A stretch of DNA of 8,658 nt from an uncultured Oscillospiraceae bacterium (GTDB taxonomy: Bacteria > Bacillota > Clostridia > Oscillospirales > Oscillospiraceae), in contig CAKUNY010000083.1 of NCBI GenBank assembly GCA_934668605.1, positions 1 through 8,658 on the forward strand. The letters are read 5' to 3'. Position numbers and translations under genes: made by a program. Below the pieces are notes generated by a model. That model saw only the letters and a list, made by a program, of their open reading frames with translations, made no database searches and was not told the DNA's origin. Below, piece by piece: positions 4,927 to 8,658 of this stretch (position 1 is its first letter; every line of letters begins with the position of its first letter).

Positions 4927-6401
4927 GTACCAGAAATCCGGACGTGCACCTTTCTGCGGCGCAGGCGATCGTACAGGGGCTCAGCCGCGACGGCGGCCTG
5001 TTTTTGCCGGAGGAAATCCCGCAGATCACGTTAGAAGAAATCAAGGCGCTCTCGAAGCTGCCCTACCCCGAGCGCGCGGCGAAGATCATGAAGCGCTACC
5101 TCGACGAATTTACCGAGGAAGAGCTGCTTGGCTTTGCCGAAAAGGCCTATGGCGCAAGCAAATTCGACGACCCGAAGGCTGCGCCGGTCAAAGATCTGGG
5201 AGACGGCCGGTATATCATGGAGCTCTGGCACGGGCCGACGTGCGCGTTTAAAGACATGGCCTTGCAGATGCTTCCGTATCTTCTTACGGCGAGCCTCAAA
5301 AAGACCGGGGAACAAAAGACAGTCTGCATTCTGGTCGCGACATCCGGCGACACCGGCAAGGCCGCGCTCGAGGGCTTCCGCGACGTCGAACATACGAAGA
5401 TTCTCGTCTTTTATCCGGACGGCGGCGTATCGGATATCCAGAAGCTGCAAATGGTCAGCCAGGAGGGGCAGAACGTCGGCGTGTGCGCCGTGCGGGGGAA
5501 TTTTGACGACGCGCAGAGCGGCGTGAAGCGCATCTTCTCCGACCCCATTTTGCGCGAAGACCTGGCGGACAAGGGCTATTTCCTCTCGTCGGCAAACTCC
5601 ATCAACTGGGGAAGAGTCCTTCCGCAGATCGTGTATTACATCTCGGCCTACTGCGATCTGCTGGAAAGCGGCAAAATCGCGCTCGGTGATAAAATCGACT
5701 TCTGCGTTCCGACGGGGAACTTCGGCAATATTCTGGCGGGCTACTACGCTAAGCACATGGGACTTCCGGTGGGGACGCTCGTGTGCGCGTCGAACGCGAA
5801 TAACGTGCTGACCGATTTCCTGTCCACCGGCACGTATGACCGCAACCGCCCGTTCTATCAGACGGCGTCGCCCTCGATGGACATCCTCATCTCCTCGAAC
5901 CTGGAGCGTCTGCTTGCGCTCATGGAGGGCGCGGGAGAGAGCGTGTCCGGCTACATGAACGAGCTGGCCGCGCGCGGAAAATACACTGTCCGGCCGGAAA
6001 CGGCGCAGAAAATCGCCGAAGAATTTGCCTGCGGCTTCTGCGACGACGAAGGCACGAAGCGGACGATCGCGAAGCTCTTCGAAGAACAGAAGTATCTTCT
6101 CGACACGCACACGGCGGTTGCGTGGAATGTCGCGGAAGGCTACCGGGCAAAGGCGGAACAAAACCGTCCGCTCGTCGTCGTATCCACGGCAAGCCCCTTC
6201 AAATTCTGCCAGAGCGTTCTCGAAGCGCTGGGCGAGACGGAATTTGCCGCCGGAACGGACATCATCGCGCAGCTGGCGAAGAAAACCGGAAAATCCGCGC
6301 CCGCGCCGCTTGCGGGTCTTGCCGGAAAGGCCGTCCGCTTTACGGAGGTAACGGGCAAGGACGAGATGGCGGAGGTCGTTGCGGAGTTTCTGCGCGCATG
6401 A
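4914..6401 (+). CDS. thrC: Threonine synthase
   Basis: The 495-residue product is a long-form threonine synthase that converts O-phosphohomoserine to threonine with pyridoxal phosphate. The N-terminal STRNP and LSRDGGLFLPEEIP stretches are typical of this branch. The PLP lysine is Lys113 in HGPTCAFKDMALQMLP. SGDTGKAALEGF (144-155) and VPTGNFGN (265-272) form the cofactor and phosphate pocket; SANSINWGR (226-234) and SMDILISSNLER (321-332) are conserved. The start ATG lies inside the dipeptidase 3' end with AAAGG 10 bases upstream, and the stop overlaps the next gene (ATGA). No T-box or threonine attenuator can sit directly before it, since the upstream sequence is coding; regulation must come from the operon promoter or from enzyme control. 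hom and thrB are not nearby. Confidence 0.97.
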   Translation: MQYVSTRNPDVHLSAAQAIVQGLSRDGGLFLPEEIPQITLEEIKALSKLPYPERAAKIMKRYLDEFTEEELLGFAEKAYGASKFDDPKAAPVKDLGDGRYIMELWHGPTCAFKDMALQMLPYLLTASLKKTGEQKTVCILVATSGDTGKAALEGFRDVEHTKILVFYPDGGVSDIQKLQMVSQEGQNVGVCAVRGNFDDAQSGVKRIFSDPILREDLADKGYFLSSANSINWGRVLPQIVYYISAYCDLLESGKIALGDKIDFCVPTGNFGNILAGYYAKHMGLPVGTLVCASNANNVLTDFLSTGTYDRNRPFYQTASPSMDILISSNLERLLALMEGAGESVSGYMNELAARGKYTVRPETAQKIAEEFACGFCDDEGTKRTIAKLFEEQKYLLDTHTAVAWNVAEGYRAKAEQNRPLVVVSTASPFKFCQSVLEALGETEFAAGTDIIAQLAKKTGKSAPAPLAGLAGKAVRFTEVTGKDEMAEVVAEFLRA

Positions 6402-7087
6402 GCCTGTACGCCATCGGTGATCTGCATCTGTGCCTCGGCGCGAACAAGCCTATGGACGTATTCGGCGGCCGCTGGGAGGGGTATATGGACAAGCTCCGCG
6501 AGGGACTTTCCGTGATAGAGCCCGAAGACACGACGGTTCTTCTGGGCGACCTCAGCTGGGCGCTCGGCATCGAGCAGGCGGCAAAGGACTTTGCCTTCAT
6601 CCACGAGATCCCCGGCCGGAAGATCATCCTCAAGGGGAACCACGACTACTGGTGGACGACGGCGGCAAAGTTCTATAAATTCTGCGCCGCGCACGGCTGG
6701 GACGACATGTTCATCCTGAACAACAACTGCTGGTTTTATGAAGACATCGCGCTGTGCGGCACACGCGGCTGGTTTTATGAGCAGGAGCAGGAGGGCACGC
6801 ACGACGAAAAAATCTTCCGGCGCGAGCTTGGCAGATTAGAGGCCAGCCTCAAGGCGGCAGGGGAGCACGAAAAGCTCTGCTTTCTGCACTATCCGCCGCG
6901 CTACCGGGGCTATGAGTGCCCGGAGATCCTGGAGCTGCTCGCGCGCTATGGCGTCAGGCAGTGCTTCTACGGCCATCTGCACGCGGAGTCGATGCGCCTT
7001 GCGATACAGGGGAGCTTCGACGGGTGCGAGTTCCGGCTGCTGTCGGCTGATTATGTAAACTTCAAGCCGCAAAAATTGCTGGATTGA
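6398..7087 (+). CDS. Calcineurin-like metallophosphoesterase
   Basis: The 229-residue protein has the full metallophosphoesterase motif set: DLH (8-10), GD (50-51), GNHD (80-83), FLHYPP with His164, and GHLH (192-195). These bind a dinuclear metal centre in the cytoplasm. The spacing, the Trp-rich WALG and DYWWTTAAKFYKF stretches and the small size suit the group of small bacterial phosphohydrolases of unknown substrate; I cannot name the substrate. The frame is open upstream to 6122 but that part lies over thrC in another frame. ATG 6398 was chosen because it forms the ATGA junction with thrC, has GGAG at 6383-6386, and starts the protein directly at the first beta strand (MSLYAIGDLH). It is the last gene of the operon and no strong terminator follows it. 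Confidence 0.92.
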   Translation: MSLYAIGDLHLCLGANKPMDVFGGRWEGYMDKLREGLSVIEPEDTTVLLGDLSWALGIEQAAKDFAFIHEIPGRKIILKGNHDYWWTTAAKFYKFCAAHGWDDMFILNNNCWFYEDIALCGTRGWFYEQEQEGTHDEKIFRRELGRLEASLKAAGEHEKLCFLHYPPRYRGYECPEILELLARYGVRQCFYGHLHAESMRLAIQGSFDGCEFRLLSADYVNFKPQKLLD

Positions 7088-7107
7088 AAAGAAAATATAA
7101 AAAACAG

Positions 7108-7136
7108 TAGAAATCTTGAGAAAACTCTGATAGAAT
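7108..7136 (+). promoter_or_regulatory. Probable promoter of tig
   Basis: TAGAAT (7131-7136) is preceded by TGA, an extended -10 form, and TAGAAA (7108-7113) lies at a 17-bp spacing as a 4-of-6 match to the -35 consensus. The surrounding 120 bases are strikingly AT-rich against GC-rich genes on both sides, as expected for a promoter region. Read-through from the upstream operon is also possible, since I see no terminator after 7087. Confidence 0.55.
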
Positions 7137-7170
7137 AGAGCGGATTCAATAATTATTATGTGGTGAATGA

Positions 7171-7187
7171 CGGTCAGGACCTGACCG
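7171..7187 (+). promoter_or_regulatory. Leader hairpin just upstream of the tig ribosome binding site
   Basis: CGGTCAG-GAC-CTGACCG is a perfect 7-bp stem with a 3-nt loop, ending 8 bases before the AGGAGG (7196-7201) of tig. It is followed by no T run, so it is not a terminator. It could stabilise the mRNA 5' region or be an operator palindrome. It does not match the CtsR heptad repeat or the CIRCE element. Confidence 0.5.
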
Positions 7188-7210
7188 CACCGTATAGGAG
7201 GAAAACCAAC

Positions 7211-8533
7211 ATGAATGTAAAGAGCGTAGAAAAAGAAAACGGCAAGGCCAAGGTTGTCGTCGAGATCGACAAGGCCGAATTTGAGCAGGCGCTGAACAAG
7301 GCGTATGCCAAGTGCAGAAAAGACATCATGCTGCCCGGCTTCCGCAAGGGCAAGGCTCCGCGGAAGATGGTCGAGAGCATGTATGGCGCGACCGTTTTCT
7401 ATGAGGACGCCGTGAACGAAATTTTCCCGGACATCTACACGAAGGCTATCGTTGAGCAGGAGCTCAAGGCCGTCGGTTCCCCGTCCGTTTCCAACATGGA
7501 CACCCCCGACGAGGGCGGCGTTGTCCTGACCATCGAGACCGAGCTCTACCCCGAGGTCACCCTCGGCCAGTACAAGGGCCTTGAGGTGCCCAAGCACGAG
7601 GTGAAGGTCGAAGAGAGCGAAGTTGACGCAGAGGTTGGCCGCATGGCAGAGCGCAACGCGCGCATCGAGACCGTCGACCGCGCCGCGCAGAATGGCGACA
7701 CCGTTGTCATTGACTTCGAAGGCTTCGTGGACGGCAAGGCGTTCCAGGGCGGCAAGGCGGAGGACTACTCCCTTACGCTCGGCTCCGGCTCCTTCATCCC
7801 CGGCTTTGAAGACGCGTTGGTGGGCGCTGTCGCCGGTGAGGAGCGCGACGTGAACGTCACCTTCCCCGAGGATTACAACGCCAAGGAGCTGGCCGGCAAG
7901 CCCGCCGTCTTCAAGTGCAAGGTGCACGAGGTCAAGGAGTCCATCAAGCCCGAGCTCGACGACGAGTTCGCAAAGGATGTTTCCGAGTTCGATACACTGG
8001 ACGCGCTGAAAGATGACATCCGCACCCGCTTTACGAAGTCCCGCGAGGAGCAGAACGAGCGCGCGTTTGAGGCTTCCGCCGTGCAGCTGGCCGGTGCGAA
8101 CATGACCTGCAATATCCCCGCCTGCATGATCGACGAGCAGGTCGACCATCAGATCGAGCAGTTTGCCTATCAGCTGCAGTCCCAGGGCATGAAGATGGAA
8201 GACTACGTCAAGATGGTCGGCGGCGATCTTTCGAGCCTGCGCGCTTCCATGCGCCCGATGGCTGAGCAGACCGTCCGCTCCGACATCCTCCTGAGCGAAA
8301 TTGCCCACGCCGAGAACCTCGAAGTGACCGACGAAGAGGTCGAAGAAGAGCTGAAGAAGCTCGCCGAGCAGTATCAGATGGAGCTGGACAAGGTCAAGGC
8401 TGCCGTCGATACCGCCGCTGTGAAGTCCGATCTCATGGGCCGCAAGGCTGCCAAGATCATCACCGACAGCGCTGTCGCCGTCGCTCCCACCGAGGAGAAG
8501 AAGGAAGACGACGCGACCTCCGAGAAGGAGTAA
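7211..8533 (+). CDS. tig: Trigger factor (ribosome-associated chaperone / peptidyl-prolyl isomerase)
   Basis: The 440-residue product is trigger factor, which binds ribosomal protein L23 near the exit tunnel and shields nascent chains. The N-terminal ribosome-binding domain carries the signature GFRKGKAP (43-50). The FKBP-type isomerase domain spans about 161-243 (GDTVVIDFEGFVDGKAFQGG through AVFKCKVHEVK). The alpha-helical C-terminal chaperone domain follows, with a charged Glu/Lys-rich tail (EEKKEDDATSEKE). Length fits the family (about 430). ATG 7211 was chosen for the AGGAGG at 9 nt; the in-frame GTG at 7160 lies upstream of the leader hairpin and would add residues foreign to the family. 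Codon choice is biased to C- and G-ending codons (GAG, AAG, ATC), consistent with high expression. Confidence 0.98.
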   Translation: MNVKSVEKENGKAKVVVEIDKAEFEQALNKAYAKCRKDIMLPGFRKGKAPRKMVESMYGATVFYEDAVNEIFPDIYTKAIVEQELKAVGSPSVSNMDTPDEGGVVLTIETELYPEVTLGQYKGLEVPKHEVKVEESEVDAEVGRMAERNARIETVDRAAQNGDTVVIDFEGFVDGKAFQGGKAEDYSLTLGSGSFIPGFEDALVGAVAGEERDVNVTFPEDYNAKELAGKPAVFKCKVHEVKESIKPELDDEFAKDVSEFDTLDALKDDIRTRFTKSREEQNERAFEASAVQLAGANMTCNIPACMIDEQVDHQIEQFAYQLQSQGMKMEDYVKMVGGDLSSLRASMRPMAEQTVRSDILLSEIAHAENLEVTDEEVEEELKKLAEQYQMELDKVKAAVDTAAVKSDLMGRKAAKIITDSAVAVAPTEEKKEDDATSEKE

Positions 8534-8555
8534 TTCATTCCCAGAAGCATTCACA

Positions 8556-8590
8556 CCGCCGCGCGGCAAGCTGCGCTTTCCGTGCGGCGG
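8556..8590 (+). other. Long GC-rich hairpin after tig
   Basis: CCGCCGCGCGG (8556-8566) pairs with CCGTGCGGCGG (8580-8590) with one G-U. After a C/T mismatch, AAGC (8568-8571) pairs with GCTT (8575-8578) around a TGC loop. There are 15 pairs in all. No T tract follows, so it is not a classical terminator. It could act as a 3' stability or processing element, a partial terminator, or a REP-like palindrome between tig and the next gene. Confidence 0.6.
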
Positions 8591-8612
8591 CTGAGAAGGA
8601 ATAATTCCTGCC

Positions 8613-8638
8613 TCGGATGGTTAGAATGTTACATCCGA
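8613..8638 (+). promoter_or_regulatory. Hairpin directly upstream of the next gene's ribosome binding site
   Basis: TCGGATG (8613-8619) and CATCCGA (8632-8638) form a 7-bp stem with a 12-nt loop. The stem ends two bases before AAAGGAG (8641-8647). A small perfect palindrome, AGGAAT-A-ATTCCT, lies at 8597-8609 between this and the previous hairpin. The positions suggest control of the downstream gene at the RNA or operator level; no known regulator motif (CtsR, CIRCE) is recognisable. TAGAAT at 8622-8627 in the loop could be a -10 box but lacks a convincing -35. Confidence 0.45.
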
Positions 8639-8655
8639 AGAAAGGAGCAATTCTT

Positions 8656-8658
8656 ATG
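8656..8658 (+). CDS. Start codon of the next gene (identity not visible; clpP expected)
   Basis: Only the ATG is inside the window. It is preceded by AAAGGAG (8641-8647) with an 8-nt spacer, a strong ribosome binding site, so a real gene very probably starts here. In Firmicutes tig is usually followed by clpP or clpX, which makes clpP the best guess; nothing in the visible sequence proves it. Confidence 0.55.

Noticed and set aside
5031..6161. Long minus-strand open frame opposite thrC (376 codons)
   Set aside because: Antisense shadow of a GC-rich gene with clear threonine synthase motifs; the Arg/Ala-rich product has no domain.
6122..6397. N-terminal extension of the metallophosphoesterase frame
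   Set aside because: These 92 codons overlap thrC in another frame and are Arg/Gly-rich without a domain; the ATGA start at 6398 begins exactly at the family's first beta strand.
7165..7195. CtsR or CIRCE heat-shock operator before tig
   Set aside because: The GGTCAG palindrome is an inverted repeat, whereas CtsR sites are direct GGTCAAA repeats, and CIRCE has a different 9-bp arm; neither matches.
7160..7210. Upstream GTG start for trigger factor
   Set aside because: It would translate through the leader hairpin and the AGGAGG site; the family N-terminus begins at 7211.
6836..8569. Long minus-strand open frame opposite tig (577 codons)
   Set aside because: Mirror of the strongly biased tig codons. 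The His/Leu/Gly-rich product crosses the tig promoter region and matches nothing I recognise.
1..8658. CRISPR array or defence gene cluster
   Set aside because: No regularly spaced repeats and no defence-type proteins are seen; all substantial genes are housekeeping apart from the partial integrase.

Overview
This is a chromosomal segment from a Gram-positive bacterium, most likely a GC-rich gut-type member of the class Clostridia (Oscillospiraceae/Ruminococcaceae-like). The grounds are strong AGGAGG-type ribosome binding sites, sigma-A type promoters, an L19-leader-like structure before rplS, the rplS / signal peptidase / rbgA / rnhB / yraN neighbourhood, a tig gene followed by another start (clpP is expected), and the style of the proteins. 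The family placement is inference from gene order and protein character, not from a search.

Layout. Bases 1-372 look like the right end of an integrated element: the C-terminus of a tyrosine recombinase, a small tandem repeat that could be an arm-type integrase site, a hairpin terminator, and then the 3' end of a minus-strand tRNA-Thr(GGT), which is the probable attachment site. Bases 438-675 hold two divergent promoters (tRNA leftward, rplS rightward) and a structured rplS leader. rplS (676-1017) is a single-gene unit closed by a strong terminator. Bases 1065-1325 have no credible gene but hold a run of seven or more inverted repeats, the least explained sequence in the window.

From 1439 to 7087 runs a tightly packed operon read rightward: lepB (type I signal peptidase), rbgA (50S assembly GTPase), rnhB (RNase HII), yraN (UPF0102), an M19-family dipeptidase, thrC (threonine synthase) and a calcineurin-like metallophosphoesterase. 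Every junction abuts or overlaps (TAA|ATG, ATGA, 11 nt, ATGA, 13 nt, ATGA), so the genes are probably co-transcribed and translationally coupled. A new promoter region and leader hairpin precede tig (trigger factor, 7211-8533). The window ends on the start codon of the next gene, preceded by two more hairpins and a good ribosome binding site.

How it fits together. The core genes serve ribosome assembly (L19, RbgA), protein export and folding (LepB, trigger factor), genome upkeep (RNase HII) and amino-acid supply (dipeptidase, ThrC). I see no clear new multi-gene system. The points most worth a second look are the palindrome array at 1065-1325, whose internal mismatches mostly become G-U pairs on the minus strand, and the tRNA-Thr integration site, where an A-C mismatch in the acceptor stem may be a scar of integration.
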